Shown here piece after piece: positions 1-5,950 of a stretch of 7,418 nt of DNA (the first letter of the stretch is position 1; every line of letters begins with the position of its first letter). The position numbers were made by a program, and so were the translations under genes. Source of the DNA: Alphaproteobacteria bacterium (lineage in GTDB: Bacteria > Pseudomonadota > Alphaproteobacteria > CAAGCB01 > CAG-977); NCBI GenBank assembly GCA_021639925.1, contig JAJXEL010000037.1:8242-15659 (forward strand), read 5' to 3'. The notes below the pieces were generated by a model. It was not told the origin of the DNA, ran no database searches, and was given only the letters and a program-made list of their open reading frames with translations.

Positions 1-678
1 TTTGTTTTCCTCTTCGCGGGTACAATTTTTAAACCGCTGGCGCACCATTTTTATATACAGGATATCATAACAGTCGCGCGTCGAATAATCCGTAAACCAC
101 CCTTTAAAGGCGGCGCGATATGCCGAACCGTCGGCCAACCCGCCTTTTACGGCCTGGTTTTGAAACGGATTGACGATATGCGCGTCTTTTTCACGCAAAG
201 ATTCCAAAGGCTTGTCATTTCCCGCCAGCGCCAGCTCGTAACAAACGGCCGCGGCAGTCGCCGAAGCGTCAGCTTCAATGACGGATTGGTTTTGAATATA
301 ACTTTTCGGCGTATCCAGATAAGCGTCCATCAGGATTCCCTTTTGGAACTGCTGAGCGTGCCGCAGCTCATGCGCCATCGTTCCGACCTGCCGGTTTAAA
401 TCGCTGCCGGCGTTGATTTTCAGATTATTTGTCACTTCGTCATAGGAACCGTACGCCCGCATACCCGAATCCAGCCGGATTGCCGTTTGGTGTTTTTCGG
501 CGTCGGCAATCAGCTGCCGGCCTGTTTTTGACTGCCGCAGACACCCCAGGATTTCCTCCAACCGGCCCAGCTCTTCCCGGCTTTCGTATACCAAAAAAGG
601 ATAAGACGGCTGATTTTCCGATTGTTTATCAGCGGCGGGTTTTTGTTTTTCAAAAACGGATTCGATATTTTCGGCCAT
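1..678 (-). CDS. Putative zincin-like metallopeptidase (HExxH), 3' end outside window
   Basis: The reverse strand is open from an ATG at 678 to the window edge: 226 codons with no stop, so the C-terminus is missing. A purine-rich GGGAG stands about 6 bases before the ATG, which supports this start. Visible features are a hydrophilic N-terminus (residues 1-25), a helical stretch around 33-65, then MAHELRHAQQ with the zincin motif HELRH at residues 103-107 (H103, E104, H107). This is followed by IEADASA, where E135 (with D137) sits at a reasonable distance to be a third zinc ligand, as in gluzincins. No signal peptide or membrane segment is seen, so a cytoplasmic or effector-like protein is likely. 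It resembles proteins annotated as putative metallopeptidases of the DUF6782 type; that family name is from memory. Substrate and role are unknown. It is transcribed divergently from tgt. The ORF itself is very secure; peptidase activity is an inference from the motif. Confidence 0.82.
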   Translation of the reverse strand, partial: MAENIESVFEKQKPAADKQSENQPSYPFLVYESREELGRLEEILGCLRQSKTGRQLIADAEKHQTAIRLDSGMRAYGSYDEVTNNLKINAGSDLNRQVGTMAHELRHAQQFQKGILMDAYLDTPKSYIQNQSVIEADASATAAAVCYELALAGNDKPLESLREKDAHIVNPFQNQAVKGGLADGSAYRAAFKGWFTDYSTRDCYDILYIKMVRQRFKNCTREEENK

Positions 679-748
679 AATTTTCTCCCGTCGGTTATTT
701 TATTCAGGCTACCGCTCTTTCTTTATTTCGTCTATTGTTTTCTTCACG

Positions 749-779
749 CTGACTAAAGCGCTTGACTTTTTGATATAAA
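749..779 (+). promoter_or_regulatory. Candidate tgt promoter with extended -10
   Basis: TGATATAAA at 771-779 is an extended -10 element (TG, one base, then TATAAA, 5 of 6 to consensus). The best -35 is weak: CTGACT at 749-754 with a long 19-base spacer. TTGACT at 762-767 is too close to pair with this -10. Predicted transcription start is near 786, giving a leader of about 30 bases before the tgt ATG. Confidence 0.4.
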
Positions 780-817
780 ATGTTTTAGCTCCGGTTTATT
801 CGGACAAGGGGACTTTG

Positions 818-1909
818 ATGCTGAAATTTGAAATCGAAAAAACATGCGGCAGAGCCCGTTTGGGCAAATTGCATACGGCGCACGGAACCGTCGAAACGCC
901 GGCTTTTATGCCTGTCGGAACGGCGGCAACGGTAAAAGCCATGATGCCGGAATCGGTTGCCGAAACAGGGGCGCAGATTCTTTTGGGCAATACCTATCAT
1001 TTAATGCTGCGCCCCGGCGCGGACAGGATTGAACAACAAGGCGGCCTGCATAAATTCATGAACTGGAACAAACCGATTTTAACCGATTCGGGCGGCTTTC
1101 AGGTTATGTCGCTGTCAAAACTGCGCACAATTACGGAAGACGGCGTGGAATTTCGTTCTCATTTTGACGGCAGCCCGTGCAAGTTGTCGCCCGAAATTTC
1201 CATCGGGATTCAGCATAAACTGGACAGTAATATTACAATGTGCTTTGACGAATGCCCGCCCTATCCGGCCGAACGCAAATACGTTGCCAATTCGACCCGT
1301 CGTTCAATGCGCTGGGCCAAACGGTCAAAGGACGCTTTTATTGACCGTGACGGATACGGCATTTTCGGCATTGTTCAAGGCGGCGTTCATACCGACCTGC
1401 GCGAAGAATCCTGCCATTCGCTGACAGACATCGGCTTTGACGGCTATGCCCTGGGCGGCCTGGCCGTCGGCGAAGGCCAGGAACTGATGTTTGACACGAT
1501 CAGCGCGACGACGCCGCATTTGCCTACAGACCGGCCGCGTTATTTAATGGGCGTCGGCCGCCCGTCCGATATTGTCGGCGCCGTTTTGCGCGGCGTAGAC
1601 ATGTTTGACTGCGTCATGCCGACCCGTTCGGGCCGCACGGCGCAGGCTTTTACCCGCAACGGCGTGTTAAACTTCAGAAACGCGAAACACAAGGACGATC
1701 CCGCGCCGATTGACGATCAATGCCGCTGCCCGGCCTGCCGTAATTACTCCAGGGCTTACATGCACCACCTTGTCAGGACAAAAGAAATTTTGGGCGTCAT
1801 GCTGCTGACATGGCATAACCTGACTTATTATCAGGATTTAATGCGCGCGATCCGGCAGGCGATCCGGGAAGACCGCCTGGACGAATTTGCCCGCGGCGAA
1901 TTTGCATGA
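818..1909 (+). CDS. tgt: Queuine/preQ1 tRNA-ribosyltransferase (TGT)
   Basis: This enzyme swaps guanine-34 in the anticodon of tRNA-Asp, -Asn, -His and -Tyr for the queuosine precursor preQ1, in the cytoplasm. The product is 363 aa, close to the usual bacterial length of about 375. ATG at 818 is chosen over an in-frame TTG three bases upstream, because AAGGGG at 805-810 is correctly spaced for it. Key motifs are LGNTYHLMLRPG (57-68), DSGGFQVMSL with the catalytic Asp D90, GLAVGEG (214-220), and MFDCVMPTR with the nucleophile D264. The zinc site is CRCPAC plus TWHN: C302, C304, C307 and H333. It is a single complete TIM-barrel enzyme with no missing key residue. Its stop overlaps the start of the next gene (ATGA), so the two are translationally coupled. 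No other queuosine genes are in the window. Confidence 0.97.
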   Translation: MLKFEIEKTCGRARLGKLHTAHGTVETPAFMPVGTAATVKAMMPESVAETGAQILLGNTYHLMLRPGADRIEQQGGLHKFMNWNKPILTDSGGFQVMSLSKLRTITEDGVEFRSHFDGSPCKLSPEISIGIQHKLDSNITMCFDECPPYPAERKYVANSTRRSMRWAKRSKDAFIDRDGYGIFGIVQGGVHTDLREESCHSLTDIGFDGYALGGLAVGEGQELMFDTISATTPHLPTDRPRYLMGVGRPSDIVGAVLRGVDMFDCVMPTRSGRTAQAFTRNGVLNFRNAKHKDDPAPIDDQCRCPACRNYSRAYMHHLVRTKEILGVMLLTWHNLTYYQDLMRAIRQAIREDRLDEFARGEFA

Positions 1910-2418
1910 CCGGGAAAGAAAAGAAAAAAAACCCCTCCGCCGAACCGCCCCGCCGTTGTACGGGCCTTGTTTCTTTCGGCGCTGACGCCCGCCGCCTGCT
2001 CGGTCCGCTTTTAGGAAAAAAAGGCTTTATCCAGGCCGATATTCTGGCCCATTGGGAGGACATGCTCGGCCAGGCATTATCCCGCGGCGTCACTCCCTCT
2101 TCCGTCTCTTTTTCCAAATCCTCCGGGGACAGAGCCGTCTTGCACGTCAAAGCCTTCAGCGGCGCTTATGCCGTTGAATTCAACGCCCGCAAAGAACAGA
2201 TTCTGGAAAAAATCAATTCATACTTCGGATACCCCGCCATAACGGATATCCGCCTGACCCAGGGCGGCCGCGCCCCGAACCTTTCCCCCGCCGTTTCTTT
2301 CCGCCCGCCGGACGAAGAACGGCAAAACGAAATAAACGCGCTGACTTCCGATATCGAAAACGACGCCCTGCGTACCGCCGCGGCAGAACTCGGACTGCTT
2401 CTCAGTACTAAAAAATAA
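1906..2418 (+). CDS. dciA: DciA-like protein (DUF721), replicative helicase loader family
   Basis: The 170-aa protein has the DUF721 pattern: a basic N-terminal tail (KEKKK, 4-8; RR at 16-17 and 29-30), then a compact alpha/beta core at about 28-118 containing HWEDMLGQAL (49-58), a P-x-x-V turn near 64-67, the strand AVLHVKAFSGAYAVEF (77-92), a helix with NARKEQILEKIN, and the closing strand ITDIRLTQ (112-119). In bacteria lacking DnaC or DnaI, proteins of this family interact with and load the replicative helicase DnaB; this member's role is inferred from the family. The C-terminal 50 residues are less conserved and end in a predicted helix. The ATG lies in the tgt stop (ATGA) with no clear ribosome site of its own, so reinitiation after tgt is likely. 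Codons 7-10 contain an A8 run (1924-1931) that could slip. In other alphaproteobacteria this gene commonly lies beside a dsbA-like gene, as here. Confidence 0.85.
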   Translation: MTGKEKKKNPSAEPPRRCTGLVSFGADARRLLGPLLGKKGFIQADILAHWEDMLGQALSRGVTPSSVSFSKSSGDRAVLHVKAFSGAYAVEFNARKEQILEKINSYFGYPAITDIRLTQGGRAPNLSPAVSFRPPDEERQNEINALTSDIENDALRTAAAELGLLLSTKK

Positions 2419-2447
2419 TTAACAGCTTTTGTTTTTTCGTTTATAAA
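2419..2447 (+). promoter_or_regulatory. Candidate promoter of the dsbA-like gene
   Basis: TTAACA at 2419-2424 (5 of 6 to the -35 consensus) is separated by exactly 17 bases from TATAAA at 2442-2447 (5 of 6 to the -10 consensus). The -35 starts on the base after the dciA stop. Predicted transcription start is near 2454, leaving about 28 bases with a strong GAAGGAG ribosome site at 2467-2473. The dsbA-like gene is therefore probably transcribed independently of tgt-dciA. Confidence 0.6.
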
Positions 2448-2481
2448 AGACTGAACAGCTGTTTTTGAAGGAGATTAATTT

Positions 2482-3285
2482 ATGAAAAACGGTACAAAAA
2501 GTTTCATTTCCGCTTTTTTGCTCGTCACATTAACCTGTTCTTCCGCTTTCGCGCAAACAGAAACGTCGTGGTTTCAAAAAATTAAAAACTTTTTCACCAA
2601 TTCGTCCCGGCCCGAAACAACGGCAGCGGTTCAGCCGGAACAAACGCCGCCGCCTTCCGCCGCGGCAGAAACGGCAAAACCGGTTTTCGATTTTTCCGAA
2701 AAAACGATCGGAAACAGGGAAGCTCCTTTAAAAATTCACATTTTCACATCGCTGACCTGCCCGCACTGCCCCGTCGTTCATACACAGCTGATGCCGTATA
2801 TCCAGGAAAAATACGTTGATAAAAACGAAGCTCTGATTATCCTGGAAGACTTCCCGCTTGATACGCGCGCAGTCACGGCTTCGCTGATTTCGCGCTGCCT
2901 GTCGGGCGATCAATACTTTGCGTTTATGGAATCTCTGTTTGAAAACCAAATGAAATGGGCTGTCGCGCCTAATTTACAGGAAGCCCTGCTGCCGTATGCG
3001 AAACTGGCCGGCATGAACGAAGACGAAATGATCGCCTGCGCGACGGACGAATCGGCGTTAAGAGAACTGACCCGCCAGCGCAATCTGGCTATAATGCAGT
3101 TTAAGATTCATGCCACGCCGACACTTATTTTGCAGCTGGGCAAAGAAAAGGAATTTCTTGAAGGCGTCCCCAGCCGTACCGATTTTGACCGTGCCGTCGA
3201 ACGGCTGAAAAAAACCTACAAAGGCTCATGGCCTGCCGCTGCGGCACAGCAGGAAAAGCCGGTTGCCGGCCCTTCCGCGCCGTGA
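2482..3285 (+). CDS. Secreted DsbA-like thiol:disulfide oxidoreductase
   Basis: The 267-aa precursor starts with a Sec signal peptide (KNGTK, then a hydrophobic core, AFA before Q25), so cleavage after residue 24 into the periplasm is predicted. After it come a short aromatic/basic segment (30-39) and a Pro/Ala-rich linker (about 43-66). The thioredoxin fold of the DsbA type (COG1651-like) spans about 68-246. The active site is CPHC at residues 93-96 and the cis-proline loop is ATPTL with P213. Two further cysteines, C139 and C186, in the inserted helical domain could form the second, structural disulfide known in some alphaproteobacterial DsbAs. The DsbA-like fold with CPHC predicts an oxidase for secreted proteins, or an isomerase if it oligomerises; substrates are unknown. 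The C-terminus is a low-complexity tail. ATG at 2482 follows GAAGGAG at 8 bases. It has its own promoter. Confidence 0.9.
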   Translation: MKNGTKSFISAFLLVTLTCSSAFAQTETSWFQKIKNFFTNSSRPETTAAVQPEQTPPPSAAAETAKPVFDFSEKTIGNREAPLKIHIFTSLTCPHCPVVHTQLMPYIQEKYVDKNEALIILEDFPLDTRAVTASLISRCLSGDQYFAFMESLFENQMKWAVAPNLQEALLPYAKLAGMNEDEMIACATDESALRELTRQRNLAIMQFKIHATPTLILQLGKEKEFLEGVPSRTDFDRAVERLKKTYKGSWPAAAAQQEKPVAGPSAP

Positions 3286-3287
3286 CG

Positions 3288-3308
3288 CGGAAATTCTTGA
3301 CATTTCCG
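3288..3308. repeat. Perfect 7-bp dyad around the atp operon -35
   Basis: CGGAAAT (3288-3294) is repeated inverted as ATTTCCG (3302-3308) with a 7-base centre, giving a 21-base symmetric element. The centre plus one arm base forms the TTGACA -35 hexamer. No T run follows, so it does not look like a terminator for the dsbA-like gene. Its position suits an operator for a dimeric regulator; that is inference. Confidence 0.5.
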
Positions 3309-3325
3309 AATTGACTTCGTAGCAT
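3297..3325 (+). promoter_or_regulatory. Candidate promoter of the ATP synthase FO operon
   Basis: A perfect TTGACA (3297-3302) is followed after 17 bases by TAGCAT (3320-3325, 4 of 6 to the -10 consensus). Predicted start is near 3332, with a leader under 20 bases before the atpI GTG at 3349. It is the only good promoter in the 63-base gap before atpI. Confidence 0.55.
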
Positions 3326-3348
3326 ACACAACGCCTGAAGGTGAAACA

Positions 3349-3705
3349 GTGCCTGAAGAACAACACCAAAAGCCGTCTGCCGACGCTTTAAAGGAAATAG
3401 ACGAACGCCTGACCGCCCTGCGGGGCCGGACGTTTGGCGTTTTCGGGAAAAATGCGCCCGCGCCGCACCCGGTCGGACGAATGATGTGGCTGGCTTTTAA
3501 TGTTGTGTCAGACCTGATCGCCGGGGTAATATGCGGTTTGGGAATCGGGTACGGACTGGATTACTGGCTGGGGACACGTCCCGTTTTTATCGCCGTTTTT
3601 TTAATATTAGGGTGTATAGCCGGCGTGTTAAACGTCGTGCGTTTTTTGCAGCGTTATGACGAACGGCGCCGCGAAAGCCGGCAACCCCCTGAAGGAAAGG
3701 AATAA
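3349..3705 (+). CDS. atpI: ATP synthase accessory protein AtpI
   Basis: This is a small inner-membrane protein, 118 aa, first gene of the FO cluster. Family members assist assembly of the c-ring and have been linked to Mg2+ uptake; they are not structural subunits. The N-terminal 45 residues are hydrophilic. There are two membrane helices: about 47-70 (with the glycine-rich ICGLGIGYGLDYWLGT, 61-76) and about 79-98 (FIAVFLILGCIAGVLNVVRF). The C-terminal tail is charged (RYDERRRESR). The start is GTG, preceded by GAAGGTG at 3337-3343; no in-frame ATG occurs before codon 45. Three bases separate its stop from the atpB start, so the operon is tightly packed. Confidence 0.88.
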   Translation: MPEEQHQKPSADALKEIDERLTALRGRTFGVFGKNAPAPHPVGRMMWLAFNVVSDLIAGVICGLGIGYGLDYWLGTRPVFIAVFLILGCIAGVLNVVRFLQRYDERRRESRQPPEGKE

Positions 3706-3708
3706 ACA

Positions 3709-4437
3709 GTGTCCGGCCCGATAGAACAATTTGAAATAAAACCGGTTATTTCTCTGCCCAAAGTCGACGGCGTTGATTTGTCGTTTACGAATTCGTCATT
3801 GTTTATGGCGCTGGCCGTTGTTGTGTGTTCGGCATTTTTTATTGTTGCCATGCGCAAAAAGGCCCTTATTCCGACAAAACTGCAATCCGTTGCGGAAATC
3901 GTATATGAACTGATCACCGGCATGGTCGGCGAAATGGTTGGTCCGGCGGGCCGGAAATACGTTCCGTTCATCTTTACCCTGTTTATGTTTGTCGTTTTGG
4001 GCAATTTGCTGGGACTGCTGCCTTACAGCTTTACTTATACCAGCCATTTTGCGGCGGTGGGTTCGTTGTCGGTATTTGCGATTTTGGTTACGGTTTTCGC
4101 GGGCTTAAAAAAACGGGGTTTAAATTGGTTTACGAACTTTTTCCCCAGCGGGACGCCGATAGCGATCGCGCCGATTTTGGTACCGATCGAAATCATTTCG
4201 TTTTGTTCGAAACCGTTCAGCCTGACGGTGCGTTTAACCGTTAACATGATGGTGGGCCACATTATGTTAAAGGTGATTGCCGGCTTTATTTACGATTTAA
4301 GTTTCTGGGGCGGGTGGTTGCCGCTTGTATTCATTTCCCTGTTAACGGTTTTTGAAATGGGGATTGCAGTCTTGCAAGCGTATATTTATACTATTCTGAC
4401 CTGTGTTTATCTGAACGATGCGCTGCATGCGCATTAG
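3709..4437 (+). CDS. atpB: ATP synthase FO subunit a
   Basis: The 242-aa polytopic membrane protein provides the two proton half-channels next to the c-ring. Segments seen: a periplasmic N-terminus, membrane helices at about 30-48, 85-107 and 113-132, and the long horizontal helices at about 151-195 and 205-235. The essential arginine is R175 in PFSLTVRLTVNMMVGH, with N179 following; Q223 in VLQAYIYTIL matches the conserved C-terminal glutamine. The arginine is followed by L-T-V-N instead of the more usual L-F-x-N. The end, YLNDALHAH, is a normal alphaproteobacterial terminus. The start is GTG at 3709, supported by AAAGGAA at 3695-3701. It is encoded directly between atpI and atpE. Confidence 0.96.
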   Translation: MSGPIEQFEIKPVISLPKVDGVDLSFTNSSLFMALAVVVCSAFFIVAMRKKALIPTKLQSVAEIVYELITGMVGEMVGPAGRKYVPFIFTLFMFVVLGNLLGLLPYSFTYTSHFAAVGSLSVFAILVTVFAGLKKRGLNWFTNFFPSGTPIAIAPILVPIEIISFCSKPFSLTVRLTVNMMVGHIMLKVIAGFIYDLSFWGGWLPLVFISLLTVFEMGIAVLQAYIYTILTCVYLNDALHAH

Positions 4438-4473
4438 TTCTTGTTTTTGTGAAGGTGCTTTTTTAGGAAGGAT

Positions 4474-4725
4474 ATGAATATGGAAGCCGAATATGCAAAA
4501 TACATTGCGGATGCAGCGAAATTTTTGGCAGCCGCGCTGTGCGCTTTAAGCATGAAAGCCGCCGCGGAAGGCGTGTCCAAGATCTGGATTACGATGATTG
4601 ACACGGTCGGCCGCAATCCGACGGTAAAGAACGACGTCAACGCGTTCGGCCTGATCGGCTTTGCCGCGACGGAAGCGATCGCCCTGTACGCGCTGGTTAT
4701 CGCGTTAATTATGCTGTTCTTGTAA
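4474..4725 (+). CDS. atpE: ATP synthase FO subunit c, atypical helix 1
   Basis: This is the rotor-ring subunit, 83 aa from the ATG at 4474 or 81 aa from the ATG at 4480. Both lie after AGGAAGGA (4465-4472). The second start gives MEAEYAK, like typical alphaproteobacterial MDAEAAK, and is probably the real one. The loop VGRNP (43-47, counting from 4480) and helix 2 (about 57-81) are conventional, with the ion-carrying carboxylate E65 in GFAATEAIALYAL; the residues after it do not match the Na+-type ES/T signature, so protons are the likely coupling ion. Helix 1 is odd: an ungapped alignment through VGRNP puts S24-M-K-A-A-A-E-G-V-S33 where relatives have a glycine ladder like GMIGSGIGVG. Only one of the glycines remains, and K26, E30 and K34 lie four residues apart. 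No frameshift is needed to read it. Confidence 0.95.
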   Translation: MNMEAEYAKYIADAAKFLAAALCALSMKAAAEGVSKIWITMIDTVGRNPTVKNDVNAFGLIGFAATEAIALYALVIALIMLFL

Positions 4726-4752
4726 TTTTCAATAAAAAAGGACCGACAAACA

Positions 4753-5247
4753 ATGCTGCCGCAGCTTGACCCGACATGGTATGCCTCCCAAAGCTTTTGG
4801 ATGTTAGTTACATTCTGCGCCATGTTTTTGGTGGTATGGCGTTTTGTCATGCCGGCGATGCGTGCGACAGTGGACGCGCGCCGGTCCCGGATTGAAAACG
4901 ACATCAACAAAACGGACGAACTGAAAACCGAAGCCGCCCGCCTGCTCAAGGAATTGGAAGAGGCGCAGGCTTCGGTCAAAGAACAAACGCAGGCGGCCCT
5001 TGCCAAAGCGCAGGAAGAAGCGCAGGCGTTAACCAAACAGATGGAAACGGATTTTGCCCAACGCCTTGCGGCGCATATTGCCGAAAAGGAACAGACGCTG
5101 AACGCCGCGAAGGAAAAAGCTTTGCAGGATATCGCCGCCATATCGGGCGGCCTGGCGGACCAAATTACCCGCAAAGTCGCCGGACTGGCCGTCTCAGCCG
5201 AAGAAATAAAACAAAAAACAGCCTCTGTAATGGAAAAAACAATATGA
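4753..5247 (+). CDS. atpF': ATP synthase FO subunit b' (second b-type stalk subunit)
   Basis: The 164-aa peripheral-stalk protein has one N-terminal membrane helix (about 14-34, SFWMLVTFCAMFLVVWRFV) followed by a long charged coiled coil (about 38-128, rich in Ala, Glu, Lys and Gln) and a C-terminal region expected to meet F1 and the delta subunit. The opening MLPQLDPTWYASQSFW is characteristic of b' in alphaproteobacteria, where b and b' form a heterodimeric stator. Its ribosome site, AAAAAAGGA ending at 4742, is about 10 bases before the ATG. The stop overlaps the start of the b gene by ATGA, which fits translation of the two partners in equal amounts. Some databases call this gene atpG or atpF2. 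Confidence 0.92.
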   Translation: MLPQLDPTWYASQSFWMLVTFCAMFLVVWRFVMPAMRATVDARRSRIENDINKTDELKTEAARLLKELEEAQASVKEQTQAALAKAQEEAQALTKQMETDFAQRLAAHIAEKEQTLNAAKEKALQDIAAISGGLADQITRKVAGLAVSAEEIKQKTASVMEKTI

Positions 5248-5795
5248 TTATTTCCCCAGCTTTTGCCTCGACAACAGCGGCTCATGCCGCGGAACATAAC
5301 TTGTTTCAGGATCCGACGTTCTGGGTCGGCATTGCTTTTTGCCTGACAATCATCGCTTTAATCAAGCTGGCCGGCAAAGCCGTTTCGTCTCTTTTACAGG
5401 CCAGAGCCGACGGCATTGCTTCCAAACTGGACGAAGCGTCGCAGCTGCGCCGCCAGGCGGAACAGCTGCTGGCCGAATACACGGACCGGCATGAAAAGAT
5501 GGAACAGACGACACGCAGCGCTTTAAAAGAAGCGGAAGAAAAAGCCGAAAAACTGAAACAGGAAATTCAAAACGACTTTGAACAGAAACTGAAAAACCGC
5601 GAAGCCGCGGCGGAACAACGCTTAAACCGCGCCGCCGAAGAAGCTTCGGAAGAAGTCCGCAACAAAGCCGTCGCGATTGCCATGCAGGCTGTCGAACAAA
5701 TCCTGACTGAAAAACTGTCCGGGGAAGAAGGCCAAAAACTTATTGACGAAGCCATTGACGCTTTGCCCGGGCTTTTTAACGAACGCGCGGCCTGA
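5244..5795 (+). CDS. atpF: ATP synthase FO subunit b
   Basis: The 183-aa peripheral-stalk partner of b'. It has a short N-terminal extension (MIISPAFASTTAAHAAEHN), one membrane helix at about 26-43 (TFWVGIAFCLTIIALIKLAG), and then an almost unbroken coiled coil at about 50-155 of Ala/Glu/Lys/Gln/Arg. The C-terminal end (LSGEEGQKLIDEAIDALPGL) is the segment expected to contact the delta subunit and the top of F1. The ATG at 5244 overlaps the b' stop (ATGA) without a strong separate ribosome site, indicating coupled translation. It is the last FO gene here; no F1 gene (atpH, A, G, D, C) follows, the usual alphaproteobacterial split. A signal-peptide reading of the N-terminus was considered and is less likely, given the known b topology. 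Confidence 0.92.
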   Translation: MIISPAFASTTAAHAAEHNLFQDPTFWVGIAFCLTIIALIKLAGKAVSSLLQARADGIASKLDEASQLRRQAEQLLAEYTDRHEKMEQTTRSALKEAEEKAEKLKQEIQNDFEQKLKNREAAAEQRLNRAAEEASEEVRNKAVAIAMQAVEQILTEKLSGEEGQKLIDEAIDALPGLFNERAA

Positions 5796-5832
5796 TGCCC
5801 GCTTTTTCCTTGCACGGCCATTCTGGAATAAT

Positions 5833-5861
5833 TTGACAAATTTTTCTTTTTGACGGATACT
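5833..5861 (+). promoter_or_regulatory. Consensus-like promoter upstream of the 54-codon ORF
   Basis: A perfect TTGACA (5833-5838) and GATACT (5856-5861, 4 of 6) are separated by the optimal 17 bases. The start would be near 5868, giving a leader of about 22 bases that contains AGAAAGGA (5876-5883). The -10 overlaps one copy of the TTTTGACGG repeat described below. Confidence 0.6.
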
Positions 5862-5950
5862 TTTTGCAGTACCGCAGAAAGGAATTAATATGTCCGCCAC
5901 ACTTTATGAACAGTTTTTTGCCGCCGGATCCGTCAAAAGCCTTTTGACGG
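5848..5950. repeat. Three copies of TTTTGACGG, one inverted, forming alternative stems
   Basis: TTTTGACGG occurs at 5848-5856 and 5942-5950, and inverted as CCGTCAAAA at 5930-5938. The second and third copies form a perfect 9-bp stem with a GCC loop inside codons 14-21 of the small ORF. The first and the inverted copy match over 11 bases (TTTTGACGGAT, 5848-5858, against 5928-5938). No T run follows the hairpin on either strand, so it is not a standard intrinsic terminator. Confidence 0.6.

Noticed and set aside
160..680. Plus-strand ORFs at 160-399 and 429-680
   Set aside because: Both lie opposite the continuous minus-strand metallopeptidase frame, lack ribosome sites, and give Arg-rich shadow proteins.
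697..725. Promoter for the minus-strand metallopeptidase (TAAAAT at 702-697)
   Set aside because: The -10 is acceptable, but the matching -35 has only 3 of 6 bases; AT-rich spacer sequence gives this by chance.
1797..2150. 117-codon minus-strand ORF over tgt/dciA
   Set aside because: It is antisense to two recognisable genes, with no domain or ribosome site.
2452..2466. AACAGCTGTT palindrome followed by T run before the dsbA-like gene, as a terminator
   Set aside because: The palindrome has no loop, so it cannot fold as a hairpin, and it lies after the predicted promoter of the gene it would terminate into.
2524..2545. Lipobox at C19 of the DsbA-like signal peptide
   Set aside because: The residues before the cysteine (T-L-T) do not fit a lipobox, and AFA-Q at residue 24/25 is a good signal peptidase I site.
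4434..5297. A 287-codon minus-strand ORF spanning atpE, b' and the start of b
   Set aside because: It is antisense to three clear FO genes; its protein is Ser/Ala/Cys-rich shadow sequence without domains. Its length comes from Ala/Glu/Lys codon bias in the coiled coils.
5765..5807. Possible intrinsic terminator at the end of atpF
   Set aside because: Only short stems are possible (GCGG with CCGC before TTTTT at 5803-5807, or CGGGC with GCCCG with a 24-base loop). They are too weak to call.
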